DNA of 64,000 bases, taken from assembly GCA_013399875.1 (NCBI GenBank), contig VXAZ01010877.1, positions 124,001 through 188,000 of the forward strand. The letters run 5' to 3'. Source of the stretch: Gymnorhina tibicen. Its lineage: Eukaryota; Chordata; Aves; Passeriformes; Artamidae. Below, in pieces: positions 34,391 to 46,495 of this stretch; the stretch's first letter is position 1; every line of letters begins with the position of its first letter. A model generated the notes under the pieces. The model was not told the origin of the DNA. It ran no database searches and saw only the letters and a program-made list of their open reading frames with translations. Both the position numbers and the translations under genes were made by a program.

Positions 34391-37291
34391 CTAGATCAAA
34401 GCCAGCCTGCCTAACGGGCCTGTCAATACCAACACTGAGACAGCAGCAGCAGCCCCTGCAGCAGAGCAGTCAACACCTGGAATGCAGGTTGCCATATGCA
34501 AGTCAATCTTTAAGCACTTCTGTTTATTGGTTTGCAAAGACCTTCCTCAGCTCAAGTTACATCAACATTAAGCACTCTTTGTAGACATAGGAAAAAGCAG
34601 AATGCATGGAAAGAGTAGGGAGAAAAACAAATATCATTTCTTCCCTTGTGTGTAAATGTTGAAATGGAGTTTCCAGCTTTCTTTGCCATAAATTCTTCCT
34701 TTCATTCTTTAATCAAGTTCTGAAGGATTTTATTACACTTTGTGCTATCTGCTGGTTCTGTCTTGTTTTACAATGATTTTATAAGTGAAAATTAAAAACA
34801 AAGTAAGATGGCAATATATCCCTGGCAGGCAAGTAGGAAAAGGAGTGTATTTGAGCACCACAAATGTTTCCTTCATTCTGAAATAAAGAGAAAGAAGGTT
34901 TGTACATGATGTACCTCGTCCACATCTTTCAGTGAGGTCATCTCCTTATTACCTAAACCTTGTTTCTAAGAACAAGTTTGGCTCTGAACTTGGAAGTAGA
35001 CCTGCCTGGTCGACTGCAGAGATACTCTGAATCAGCTCTGGAAATCTCCCTGCTGCGGGAGTCTCTGTGTCCACCTACCTAAAGAATTTATAGAATCCCT
35101 TTACCCAAAGCATGGCAGCACCTCATAATACTGATACAGAAGTTATGCGGTTTTCATTTTACTCGTGGGCAAAATATTTTCACAGAAGCTACTTTCTCCT
35201 AGGTCAGGGAGGAATTCTGCAATAGAGCAGTAAAGCAAAGCTAAACCAGGCACATCTCAGGTGAGCACTCCAGCGCCCCGTTTCTGAGGCTTTGCTAATG
35301 AATTTGTAAAAATGGCTGAACCTTCTATCTTGTGTGCACTCTACATAGATTAGCTGCTTGGAACCTGTCTTCCATATGGCAAAATTAAGTCCAGCTTAAG
35401 ATGTGAGGGATGCAGCCAGACTTCCAAGGCTTTGTCTCTAGTGGTAAATAAAGCCAGGCCAGAAATCAGCCTCAAACACTGGACCCATTTTTGTCCTCAT
35501 CAATTCATTATTGCCTTGCTCCTCCCTGTGTTTTGGACTATTCAAAGCAGCTTCCTACATGATATATCTTCTCCTAAGAGAACTAGTCCTGAGCATCTAC
35601 ACTGACTAGACCAATCCATAGCTGTCTTTGACTTAATATTTAGACAAAGCCTCAGTGACCAGTTCCAGATTGATAAAAGCTTTCCACTCCGTAAGATAAT
35701 AAAGACACAATTTTGAGGATTGTCTCCTCCCTGTCCTGAAGTCTCTAAATACAACAAAATGCTTGATTGTATTATAAGCCCCTTCAGTATTAACAGATTA
35801 AGATCCTTTTAGAAATGAAGACTGTGTTTGTTATCTGTTTCTTCTATGGTTTGGCATCACTGTGGGGTTTCTATAAAATTATTTTAATGATTACAATTGC
35901 AGCCAATCCTGCATCGTAACACAACAATGACATCAATGAGAACAATAACAAAAATCCAGAAGAGTGACTGAAGCATACAAATATCTTTCTGGTTTGTTTT
36001 GAAGTGACACCATTATTCAATCACTGAGAATCTACAAGGGGAAGCTACCAAAAGGATGGAACAACGGAACAGACACAGTGTTCGGAATTACCAAATGCAG
36101 GACAAAAAAAAAGTGGAGCAAAGGGAACTAAACACAGATGAATGTAAAGCAGAACTAAACCTTATGAATAAGTTGTTCCAGTGTGCAGACTCCTAAGTGC
36201 TTGAGCCAGCTTCAGCTAAAGTACACAAACAGAGCAGTCATTGGAGTTCTTCAACAGTCAAGTCACTTGGAAAAACACAAGCAGCTATAAATCAAACAAG
36301 CCACGTGCTTGTGGGCATATTTCACATAGAGGGTTCATTGAGATAGACCTGTAAGGACATGATTACAATAGCCAAGAAACTGAGCTTTTTTTTCTTTTTT
36401 AATGTTTGGAAAGCACCTAGAACTTTTCGATTGCTACCCAAAAGCACATAGTTACTATAACAACTGCAAATGTGTAAAGACTAAAAATGAATGCCAAGAT
36501 AAAAACAAGGGGAAAATTTAAAAAAAAGGGGGTAAGCAGATCTGAAGCACTTATGGCACATAAGTATGTAATGTTGGAACACACTCAAAATCAAATCAAA
36601 TTTTTATTTCTACTAGGCTGTTACATTGGTACATAAATATGGAACGAACAGTGACAGGCTTATTTCCACTTCTGGGTTGTGAGTGTTGATAGCTGTATGG
36701 TTCTGATGGATAACTGCAGATATAGGATAAGAAAGCAGGGAAAAATAATTACTACAAGAAATCACATGGTAGTCCCCAGAATAGTATATTAACCTGAAAG
36801 GAAAACTTGGCAGGGCACATTCCCATAACTATGAAAACAAGGCAGACATCAGCAGACTCTGCTATTGTGGTACTGCTTAGAAAAAAAGGCTACACTGCAA
36901 TGATAAAATTCAAAACCAGAGCAACAAAGATGACAAATGAAAGAGCTACAGGTATTAAAAAGATAATATAATGATTCAAATTGTGTTAAACTGCTTTCTC
37001 CATTGTCCATAAAGTGATTAAATATTCCCAGGCACAGCAGTGAAAACCTCCAGGAATCTAAAAGAGAGAAAGGTGCTGTTCCGAGTTACAAACGTCCTTC
37101 CTACCAACCACCTGAGCTCTGCTTCTGACCACAGCCTAAACTGCGACATGACCAAACTAAAGGGCTGCAAATAATACATGTAGAGGCAACTTTCATTCTA
37201 GCATGAAGTAGAAGTCTCAGCTACTTTTACAAAAGATTATACTCCTATCACTTACATTTTTGCACAACAGTGTAGCATTTACACCACTCAC
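34391..37291. other. Unique non-coding DNA
   Basis: No gene or transposon recognised. A splice-like pair brackets 35186-35260 on plus (TATTTTCACAG acceptor, CAG|GTGAGC donor), but all three frames are closed, so only a non-coding exon would fit. Confidence 0.5.
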
Positions 37292-37330
37292 GTCACAGAC
37301 GGGAAATGTGTGTCCAACTCCTTGTTCAGA
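37292..37330 (-). other. Candidate exon, 39 bp, minus strand
   Basis: On minus it is preceded by TTTAAATCCTCTTAG and followed by GAC|GTGAGT. It is 39 nt, phase 0 at both ends, and open as SEQGVGHTFPVCD. Very short, so weak. Confidence 0.1.
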
Positions 37331-37768
37331 CTAAGAGGATTTAAACCTTCATCTTTCACCTCCTAGGTACCTGCACCAGTTTTTAGACTAGACACACTCT
37401 GTCTTGTCCTTAGTCATCTACTGAAATAAGGAGTTGAAATCCTGTCATATTTAATTTAGTAAAAGCATTTCAACTGAATTCTAGCAGCCAGGGCATGACC
37501 AAATTGGCTGCACATTAGAAGTCAAAAAGAAATAATGGAAGCTTCAGCCAAAGCAACTAAACAAAGCTAGCTTAATTTTTCAATTAAAACTAAAATGCTC
37601 TGATCTATAGTATATCATGCAGGGAGATGCCACCAAACTGGAGTACAAAACCTTCACTTTGTTCAGAATGCTTTCTTCCTAGGGCCAAACTGTGGAGATT
37701 ACTCATCAAGATTTTTAAAGAAACCGTGCCAAAACTATCACTAAAGTTCAGTACTTAGTAACCCTCAC

Positions 37769-37821
37769 CTGTGCCCATTCCTCCAGACCATAATGCTCTA
37801 TCAAGTCACCAACTTTGATCA
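37769..37821 (-). other. Candidate exon, 53 bp, minus strand
   Basis: On minus it ends at a consensus donor CAG|GTGAGG and follows AATGAAGTTCAG, a weak acceptor with little pyrimidine. After two leading bases the open frame reads IKVGDLIEHYGLEEWAQ, which has protein-like composition, while the other two frames have stops. Not recognised. Confidence 0.15.
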
Positions 37822-38304
37822 CTGAACTTCATTGCTTAGTTCTATCAAAGCATGACATATATAGCATGATAGATGAAAAAAATCCTTGTACTTCCCTCAT
37901 TTGTCATTAATATTTTAATCTGTTCTCAGAACAGTAACTGTGGTCTGCGAGCCACAACAGCAACACAAACATCCATGCCATCTTAACACTTCTAGATATG
38001 CTATTTCATGAAACCACTAGCTTTAGAAATCTGAATAAGCAATACTTGGCAAATGCTTGGAGAGTTAGGAGGAAAATTGGTGTGTTCTAGAATGCATTGT
38101 TTGTAATTCAAAGAAAGAAGCTTGGATATTTGTGTTTGAAAAAGTGAGCATTCTTTGTAATGTGATGTTTGCAGAAGACTGGGTGCAATGTTTAATATAG
38201 TTTTAGAGCCCATTTTCTCCCCTTGTTCTGGAGAGTTCCACAAAAGTTGAAGACTCCACCAGAAAATCTGACTCTACCACAAAAGGCTAGTTTCTGAATT
38301 ACAG

Positions 38305-38378
38305 CCAGAAAACTCACATGGGTTTGCCAAAAAAATAGAAAATTATCTTTATAGTCCAAATATAACAGAAACTATGAG
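38305..38378 (+). other. Candidate internal exon, 74 bp
   Basis: An acceptor TAGTTTCTGAATTACAG (AG at 38303-38304) and a full-consensus donor GAG|GTAAGT (GT at 38379) bracket 74 nt. Frame 1 is open (starts PENSHGFAKK, ends SPNITETM plus two bases) and contains an N-glycosylation sequon NIT; the other two frames stop. Joined by phase to the candidate at 39662, it would read into a frame that stops inside that exon. Not recognised; may be chance. Confidence 0.2.
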
Positions 38379-39661
38379 GTAAGTTCTGATAAATCCTATT
38401 ACATGATCTCAAGTGATCTCTGGGTAATATGTAGAGGTTATGCTTGTGTTTGTTATTTTTTATCAGAAATAATTTGTAGTAAATATTATTTATGTGAACC
38501 AAAGAGTTTCTTTGCTATGACCAAAGCACACAATAGCAGCGGTATTACTACATTGTTCCTTTTACTCCTACCCTTCCATATCTTTCCTTTATCCATGAAC
38601 AACATACACCTCATTTCTGCTTTCCTTTAACAAAACCCAAGCTTAACCCCAATTGTTGTCATGTGCCTTCATTTCAGTTAGTACTGATTTTGTTTTTCTT
38701 GGATCCAACAAAATCTAGGCATACTGAAACATAGCTTATTTCATGTCAAAATCTATTGTGCTACATATACTAGCTGATCAGGAGCTGTTTTCTCTAAACA
38801 CTGAAAAGATTTCCTCTGGTTGTTTCAGGATACTTCTAAAACACGTCTCTGAGCTTAGGGCTAGAGTTTGATTAATGCATGATTTCCTCTTTAAAATTAG
38901 AAACAGGAATCATGAGTGATGGTTAATAATTTTCATTTGCTCTTCTGCTCTGTTTTCCAAGCAGTCTAATTAAGGCCTGGTTCCCAAGCTTGATTAGTCT
39001 TCTTTTACATCTGACTGCAGTTTGCAGATAGTGCTTCCAGGCAGGAACTCATGCCTATTTGCAGTAAATGGAAACAATCTGGGAAGGAACAAGAAGATTG
39101 TTTTTGGGGTTTTTTTCCCCTCCTTTAATTAGAGAAATTGTAATGTCTCTTGCCGGAATCAACAACATCATTTAACTATAAATGTCAGAAGTGGAGACAC
39201 AGTAATGAGGCCCCAAGTCACATTTGCTGAACTGCATGTTGTAGTCATGCCATTAGAGACAACTGTTTTACACTTTTACCAAGTCTGTGGGATTGCAGGG
39301 CACTCAGTCTATGCTGCCTGAATTTCACATGTGCCATGGGAGCTGTAAAAGGTCTGTACAAACATCCAAGTGAGTCACTAGTTCTCTGACCTGGTGCCTC
39401 CTCAGGATACTGAGCACTGCTGCTTCCTAGGAGTAGGGAAGATGTCTCTCCTGCTGACTAACTATCCCAACAGTAATTCCTAAAGCAAATTCCTGTGTTA
39501 CTACCATGTGATGCAATACACATGGCTATATGTGATACACAATGTATGTTTCAATTACTTGCTCAGTCCTCAGAAAAAGAGTTTCTCCTCCCCACCGCCA
39601 CTGTAAAGTGACAGGACACATCCATTTGCTCATTCCACGGACTTGTCCTTTATATCTGCAG
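38379..39661. other. Unique DNA with a homeodomain-motif-rich patch
   Basis: At 38868-39010 several TAAT-core sites cluster (TTGATTAATGCATGATT, GGTTAATAATTTTC, GTCTAATTAAGG, TTGATTAG), together with an ATTTGC-type octamer half. Another ATTAGAGAAATTG lies near 39128. This looks like a candidate enhancer; conservation cannot be judged here. No gene or transposon is seen. Confidence 0.4.
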
Positions 39662-39755
39662 TGACAGCTCTCGGTCAGGTGATCCCTCCCATCAGACGGT
39701 CTTCTCAGAAAGTGGAGTCTCTTTGTTCCCTGCGCTCCTCTGAGTCCATCACAGC
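39662..39755 (+). other. Candidate internal exon, 94 bp
   Basis: A strong acceptor CTTGTCCTTTATATCTGCAG (AG at 39660-39661) and a good donor AGC|GTAAGG (GT at 39756) bracket 94 nt. After two bases the frame is open for 30 codons (ALGQVIPPIRRSSQK, then LCSLRSSESITA) with two bases left over. The segment is less AT-rich than its flanks and has four CpGs, two of them in codons ending in G or C. A second frame (DSSRSGDPSHQTVF...) runs 26 codons before a TGA. It is one of the better exon candidates in the window, but the protein is not recognised. Confidence 0.25.
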
Positions 39756-40885
39756 GTAAGGCTCCTGGTACTTTTTAAAAGCTGTTTGCCAGTGATGGTG
39801 TATGAAACACATCAGGAACTCTACCATGATTTTAGTTACACATATCTTGTTCTGACAGACACAATTTCTATATTCTTGTTAATCCTGTATGGGTTTGGTT
39901 TTTCTTTCTCATGCAGTATCTTAAGGTAGGTGCTATATGTTGACACAGTGAAGAAAGGTTAATATAAGTACATTTTTTTTTTCCCTAAAGGTACTTGCTT
40001 AAAGGATAAGTGCACTTTAAAATAGTTCTATTGGCCACCGTGCACTAAAGGTATTATTAGCAAAGGAAAATCCCACAATTTACAGAAGTTAGATGTGTGA
40101 TTCAGGATCTCATACTACTAGTTTCATGCTGTAAATCTAACGAGCTTTTGGCATAAATGAAGTTAAAAATTGTCAGTATTAAGTGGATCTAGATGATACA
40201 AACAGTGTCCATTTATGTCACCTACAGGGATGGTTTGTACAGCAAGATCTAGAGGTGTTCCTTCTACTGATAGAAGCAGACTGGGACAGATTCTGAGGCA
40301 TCACATCACAGAGGCAGCTCAATCCATGCCAGCTTCTACAGTCTTCTACAACATGAAGTGTAGACCAAACTAAAATGAGCTTTTAGGACAATTATTTTAG
40401 ATAAGGAGGTTTGGCTTCAAGATAATTTGCCTGACCACTTTCCCTCTAGTACCAAGTTACTATTACACACAGTTCTAATGAAAGACAGAGGAAAGCCTCA
40501 ATTTTCCCACTTTCTCCCTGAGGCTACTGGTAAGAGTAGTCCCAGAGAAAAAGGAAAATCAGGACCCTGTTTCCCATGCAGTTTGTACATTTGATCCATT
40601 AGGACAAGTCATAAGCCAGGACACAGGACAGTAGTGACTGAAGGAGCAAACTCTCCTTTCTTTTTTACAGGATACAGACTAAGGTATTTCTTGCTTTTCA
40701 TCTGCCACTATCTGAACTGAACTAAGGGCTGATGAATGAGAAAGGTTTAAGTGTATCTAAGAGATGAAGCTTCTTCTTGACTTCAGTGAAGCATAAATGA
40801 AGTATGAATTAATCAGTTGGGTACTCAGTTTTCTCTCCCAGGTAGAGGTCATACTCAGGAACAGTTTCTTTCTCTAGGACAAAGA
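39756..40885. other. Unique non-coding DNA
   Basis: No gene, RNA or transposon recognised; a 13-bp T run lies near 39972. Confidence 0.5.
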
Positions 40886-40950
40886 AGAATAGAATAGAAT
40901 AGAATAGAATAGAATAGAATAGAATAGAATAGAATAGAATAGAATAGAAT
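40886..40950. repeat. (AGAAT)13 microsatellite
   Basis: Thirteen exact AGAAT units (65 bp). The array directly abuts a minus-strand CR1 3' end, where the element normally carries short repeats ending in ATAGAAT, so the microsatellite grew from the CR1 tail. Confidence 0.95.
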
Positions 40951-41035
40951 CCTGAGTTGGAAGGGAGCCACAAGGATCACTGAAGTCCAGCTCCTGGCCC
41001 TGCACAGGACCAGGTGTTACTATATTTCTAAGAGT
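40951..41035 (-). mobile_element. CR1 LINE 3'-end fragment
   Basis: Right after the AGAAT array comes CCTGAGTTGGAAGGGAGCCA, AAGGATCACTGAAGTCCAG and CTCCTGGCCCTGCACAGGAC, the reverse complement of a CR1 3' terminus. The copy is cut short after about 85 bp. Confidence 0.9.
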
Positions 41036-42046
41036 CTCTAAAGCTTACATTCTGCATGTGAGAGAGCAATAGGAGATATTCTGTGATATTTAGGTGTCTG
41101 AAATCTACCAAAGTTGTATGTTGAACAGAATTCAGACACTCCAAGCATGCCCCTAAAAAATCTCAAAATGCAGACTGGCTATGAAATATCAGTATTACCT
41201 TAACTTCAATTTCCTTTTTCTTTTTTATATTTTTTGCTTAACTTCTCTTTTAACAAATAAATACATATAGTTTAAATTTATTTCTATTAAAAATACAATT
41301 AAAATGTGTTTTTAAGATATGAAAACGATAGAGCTATTTCACTGTATTTGTGCATAGAAAAACAAATTTTATTACATGTCTTCATATTTATCAACTTACT
41401 TTGGTTAAGGAACAACATGACTACCATGACAGGGCTATATTTTAGAGAGGAGAACAAATGAAATAGGAAATTAAGTTCTTCTTGTACTGGAAGGAGAAAT
41501 TAAATGAAAAGGCAGTTGTTAAACATTTCGAGTGACTTGATGAAAGATTAATAAATTATATTATTGTGTTCAGAACTTACATTTGCCATCTTAATGTCTA
41601 AGTGGTTTTCTGGCTAAAACTTTGGGGTGTATTTGGAGAAAATAAACCATCTAACTTTTGAATGACTCAAACACATAAGTTCTAAGCAACAGAGATATTA
41701 CATACTTTGTCAGTACACGTCACACACTTCACTCTTCTTCTCTCTAACAGACACAAATTCAAGATTACGTCTTATGCTTTGTTACTGATCTACTTCGTTC
41801 TCTTTACATCACTAAGCCATAAGTCAGAAATGCTTGTTATATCTGGAAGACTATGTTCCTAGTTATTTTTGGTCCTTTGATATGTAAGGACTTCATTCAT
41901 TTAAACTAAATATTTTATCATAGATGTTGGCACATCGGTTAGGATTGGTACTGGGGTGAGGCTGGTAATTTTATTTCTTATTAAAGTTGCCCAACACTTC
42001 TCATTATAAAGCCTGTTTTCAGCTGTATATCACTTTGCCAAACCTT
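41036..42046. other. Unique AT-rich non-coding DNA
   Basis: No gene or repeat recognised. Confidence 0.5.
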
Positions 42047-42158
42047 AAATGTTTGGGCTGAAATTTTCCATGCCAGGTGTCTGCCTGAGGCAGAAATATT
42101 TCAGGAAGTTTCATCCAAAATGGTTCAGCTGTTTCTGAGGATAAGGTTAAAGAAAATC
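42047..42158 (+). repeat. Possible ancient interspersed repeat
   Basis: The wording TTTGGGCTGAAATTTTCCA, GTCTGCCTGAGGCAGAAA, TTTCAGGAAGTTTCATCC, TGGTTCAGCTGTTTCTGAGG resembles an old dispersed repeat seen across amniote genomes as I remember it. The family cannot be named from sequence alone, and the edges are approximate. Confidence 0.3.
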
Positions 42159-45100
42159 TGTTGTTTAGTAATGTTGAAAAAACACTGGCAACATTTTCCT
42201 GGAGAAGTCCAAGTGTTTTTCTGCAGAAAGTAAAAGTTTGGGGTGACTGGAAAACAGAGAGGGGGAAGCTGACTTCCTGTCAGTGATGTATGTCTGCATA
42301 GAAACGTTCGTATTTAAAATTTTCGAAAGTCAAACTTTTTAAAATATTCAGCAGGGATTTGTAGGCTCAATGTCTTCGACTCTAATCTCTGCTGAAGTCC
42401 CTTTACTTGCTTTTTTTTTACCCTTTCTGTGGCTAAACTCAGCCAACGGGAAACATTACAGAAAGAGACTTAATGCAGTACTTAGGCTACATAAAGTAGA
42501 GCCTAAAGTCAGGCGTTATGGTTCCATGAAAGGGGGGTCCTCACTGGGTATGACACAGTTCCTCATTACACTTTCTGCTCTCCCAAATGTGCATGTACTT
42601 TCCTGAGGGAAGAAAACTAAAACTACAGGGGAAGGCTTGAGCCTCCCTGGTGACTGTTTCTTCCATGCATGCAAGATGTGGACACAGGAAGGGGCACTCA
42701 AAAAATTTGGGTACTGCTAACTTGGACATGGAAAACAGGAGCATGGGGCTGTCTGTGGACACCCAGCTACACACTGGCAGGACACAGAGTAAGGAAAACA
42801 AACCTGCCAAGGAGCCTGGGAGGGGATATGGAGGTGTGGAAAGCATGGAGATATGGGGACTGGAAGCCATGCAAAAAGCAAGGTAAGAAGAACTAGAGAA
42901 ATGTGGCAAAACTGGGGGGAATAGGGTGAGGGAAAAAGAAAAGAAAAGTAAAAGGAAACAGAATGGGATTAGGGCAGGGAAAGAAGCTTGCTGGAGGGAA
43001 GGGGTTAGAGGGAGAGCTGGAAAACTCATCCTGAACATGGAGAACAGAACAGGTGGGTGATGGATACTGAGTATAGAGACAGGCCTAGAGCAAAGGGAGT
43101 CTTGGACCAGGCACACAAAGCAGGAAAGAGTGGCACACAGGCATGGCAAAGGGGAGCAAACTCAGAAGGATGGGATAGAAAGAGCTGTAAGAGGTCAGCA
43201 GCATTTTCTTCTGAAGGAAATCCAAGTCTAGCCTGCAGATGGACCAATGGCTACTGCATGTGACAGTAAAATTCAAAGAGACAGGACATAAACTAAAGTA
43301 CCTTCTCACAACCAATCTACTTAATCATTATTAATTACATTCCCTGAGAGTTTTGGTCTCAATACCAGTCTTCCAGACCATTCCCAGTTCAGGGCTAGCA
43401 CAAGCCACAGATTGCTCACAGTTGTTGCTGTATATGAAGGTAACCTTCACAGAGGTAAAAGAATATTTGGTTACATGGATGCAAATTGTGCTGTGCGCAC
43501 ACCCAGAGCCAGAGGATGGGCCTTGGTTCACATTATTTACTAGTATAGACATTGCCTAAAGCTATAACTGTACTGTTAAATGAAAAAGAGCCAGGGAATG
43601 ACTCAAGTACTGAACTGCTGATTGCTCATGCAGATTAAGAGTTAGCTCACTCACAGTCTCTGCTTTGGACCACTAAGCCTAGGAAATATCTACTTCAGAG
43701 TGGTCTTTGGTAGCATGAATGTGGGCTGCTTTGTGTTACTTTGTCTAGGGAACAAATAAGCAGGCTCTTTTACTTGGTGCTTCTGGAAATGAATCCACTG
43801 TCAAAAAATAAAACCAAACAGAAAAAAAAAGAGAGATTAGTAAAACTGAAGTTAGCAAGACTGCCAGAATGAACCAACTAAAAATAATTACTGTTTTACA
43901 GATTCAATATTATGGTCCTGTTTTGACTAAAATGTTGGATTAATAAGGGAAAAGGTTATGAAAATATGGAGTAAAAACATATCTGTTAAAGGCAGATATG
44001 TTAAAGACAATCCTAAGTGTACATTTTAACAGACAAAACTCAAGCAGGTCATTTTTGCTAGAAATAGAGGATATCAAGGCACATAACAGCAGGTATTATG
44101 CAGTGACACAGTATCCTTTCAGTCCTTGACAGCAAACCACAGGTGACATATTGTCTCAGGTTTTATAAATTGTGACCTTAAAATACAGCTAAGGATATCA
44201 ACACCTGCTTAGCTGATCTTGCATTAAATCCAAGTAGAAGCTGTCAGAACTTCATTGCAGTGTAGGCAGGCCTATGCAGGAACTGAGGAGTGGCCTGTGC
44301 AAGCTTTTATGGCATACTAAATCAGTGTGGAAAACATTCAGCCCACACTCCTCTTTTTGCCCACTGATATGAAGTATGTTTGGCAGATCAAAGCTAATAT
44401 TAGAGGATGAATACCAATGGCTTTTTAGTAGATTGGATCTCACAGACCTGGCGAAAAAATATATACTGTGTTCCTGAAAGCACGGGTACAGAAAAAAATG
44501 CTGGAGGGCATAGAGGAAATGATACATGTCAATACAAATAACTATCACTCTGGGTGAAATTCCAGTCCATGAACTTCATTAATTTGGTGGTAGCTTGCCA
44601 GACTGCCAATCCCACCAACAGAAATGTAATAAGCAATAAAACAGAGGATTCAGTCACTCTCTGCTGAGCTTCTCTTCTTCTTTGTTTCCACTATTCCTTT
44701 AAGCCACAGTTAACCTACAAATCTTTATCCTCATCCTGAGCAGTTATCATAAAATCTCACCTTATCCCATAACGATAATGACAAAATGCACAATCTTCTG
44801 AAGATTTCAGCAATGTTCCAAAAAAATTAATGCTACATTTAATACAGCTACTAGCCAAGATCAGTCATTCATATATGTAAGTTCAAAGCTATACACATTG
44901 TAATTCATGAAAGCCACACCAAACCTAGAATAAGCTCTGAAATAAATGTGCATCTACTTAAAATTTTGTGAGAGGTAAGGCTCCCCACTGATCCTCTCAG
45001 GAGGAGAATATATACTGGCAAGTGGCAGAGTAAAGGGAAGGTCATGAAGGTTGAGAAAAGAAATACATGAGTGTTGTTTAGATGATATGCAAAAGAGCCA

Positions 45101-45519
45101 ACTGGTTGATCCCTTGCTTTCCATGGCCTACACTGGTAAGATAAGCAGGCTAGCAACCATAGCAGTAAATTAAACACATATATCATGGTAATAATATAAC
45201 TGTTCGCAAGTGTACTTTGCCATAGCCCTAAAATAGATTCTTCATAATAGAGTAAATCTATAACTTACTAAGTATTTCCAGTCACCTGGTCTTGGCTGCT
45301 GAGAGTAACAAAGGAAAACTATGAACATTCTCAAGAAAAACAACACAATGAAAGTTGCAAGAAATAAGAACTTTTAAAAATCAGACCATTTACCAAAGAC
45401 AAAAAGGACATTGTGGTTCATCAGGTTTGTTGTCCTGCTGTTGCAGACATCCATGTCATAGGATATCCTTCATCAACTTATGATGTTCCATTTAGAAAAT
45501 GTTGCTTGTTTGTTTGTTT
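42159..45519. other. Non-coding DNA with a purine-rich tract
   Basis: At 42820-43190 the plus strand is rich in A and G (GAAAAAGAAAAGAAAAGTAA, GGAGGGAAGGGGTTAGAGGG). This makes a 202-codon minus ORF (42541-43149) that is a composition artefact rich in Leu, Phe, Ser and Pro. No gene or transposon is otherwise seen. Confidence 0.5.
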
Positions 45520-45830
45520 ATTCAATCTGTTCTGGAGCTTCAGTATTCCAGCAGTTAAAAACCTTCTTCCGATTTGCACATATTTCTGATTATTTCACAT
45601 GCATCTAGTTTTCATATAAACTAGTTGGCCCTCATCATAGCTGTTTGCCTTTCTGGCATTACACCCTTAATACATTTAGAGACAGTAATGAAATCTTCAT
45701 CCCAGTCTTCATTTCAGGAAGTTAAATACCATGCCTATTCAGTTTCCTCTCAGAAGAGAGATTCTGCATTTACCTAGCTATCTTGTCTTTCCTGATTCCT
45801 TCTTGTTTCAGCTTAACACATTTCAAAACA
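45520..45830 (-). mobile_element. Old, diverged CR1 LINE fragment
   Basis: Reading plus, the order is TTCTGGAGCTTCAGTATTCC, AAACCTTCTTCCGATT, TACATTTAGAGACAGTAATG, AAATCTTCATCCCAGTC and TCAGTTTCCTCTCAGAAGAG. This follows the reverse complement of the 3' untranslated region of old CR1 subfamilies (the ACATTTAGAGACTGTGAT and AAGTC...CTTC words). It is more diverged than the other CR1 copies here, and the edges are approximate. Confidence 0.6.
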
Positions 45831-46495
45831 TGGATGGTCAAAATTGTAAGTAATGTGACGGAGGCCCCACCAAAACCTCATCTGAGTCTGTATCTCTGAT
45901 ATATTCTATGTGTCACATGCCTTTTCCAGTACTGGATCACGTTGTTGTGATTAATTAGCACATCCTGTCTTCCCTCTCAGAAGACATCTTGCAGATGATA
46001 ACAGGAATTACTAGGATTCTTTTCCTTCAGGTTTGTCAGTCTGTCAGCTCTGTATTTTTTAACTGTGTTGCCAATACCTTATTTTGTATTACACACACTT
46101 TATCAACAAAGCACAAATTAAAAGATTAAATAAAACCACTCTAAGGCATGATTTTTTCTTACACTTCTTGAGGAATGTTTCTGAATACATTTTTCCCTTT
46201 TCAACACTACAGGTTTCACTTCCTTAACTGATCCCTCCCCAAATTCTTTACTTTACTCCTTAATCTCTGACAGTTTAACCACATCCTCCCTAACTTTTTC
46301 CACATACTATTTTTCTCATTCCTCTTCCCTGTTTCTTGCTGTGCACATTTCTGCCCTCTTGTATTCCTTTATCCATACACACGTAGCAAAATTAGGTGTT
46401 GATTTTCTGTAATTCTATTTCAGCCTTTTCTCATCATTTTACAATATCTAGTTATGGACTCAGCTATTTTACCCCAAGTTATTAGTACTGAACAG
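45831..46495. other. Unique non-coding DNA
   Basis: No gene or further repeat recognised between the two CR1 copies. Confidence 0.5.

Noticed and set aside
35186..35260. Splice-bracketed segment, plus
   Set aside because: Good acceptor and donor, but stops in all three frames; at most a non-coding exon, with no other support.
42541..43149. 202-codon minus-strand ORF, the longest in the window
   Set aside because: Again the complement of an A/G-rich tract, rich in Leu, Pro, Phe and Ser with no recognisable motif.
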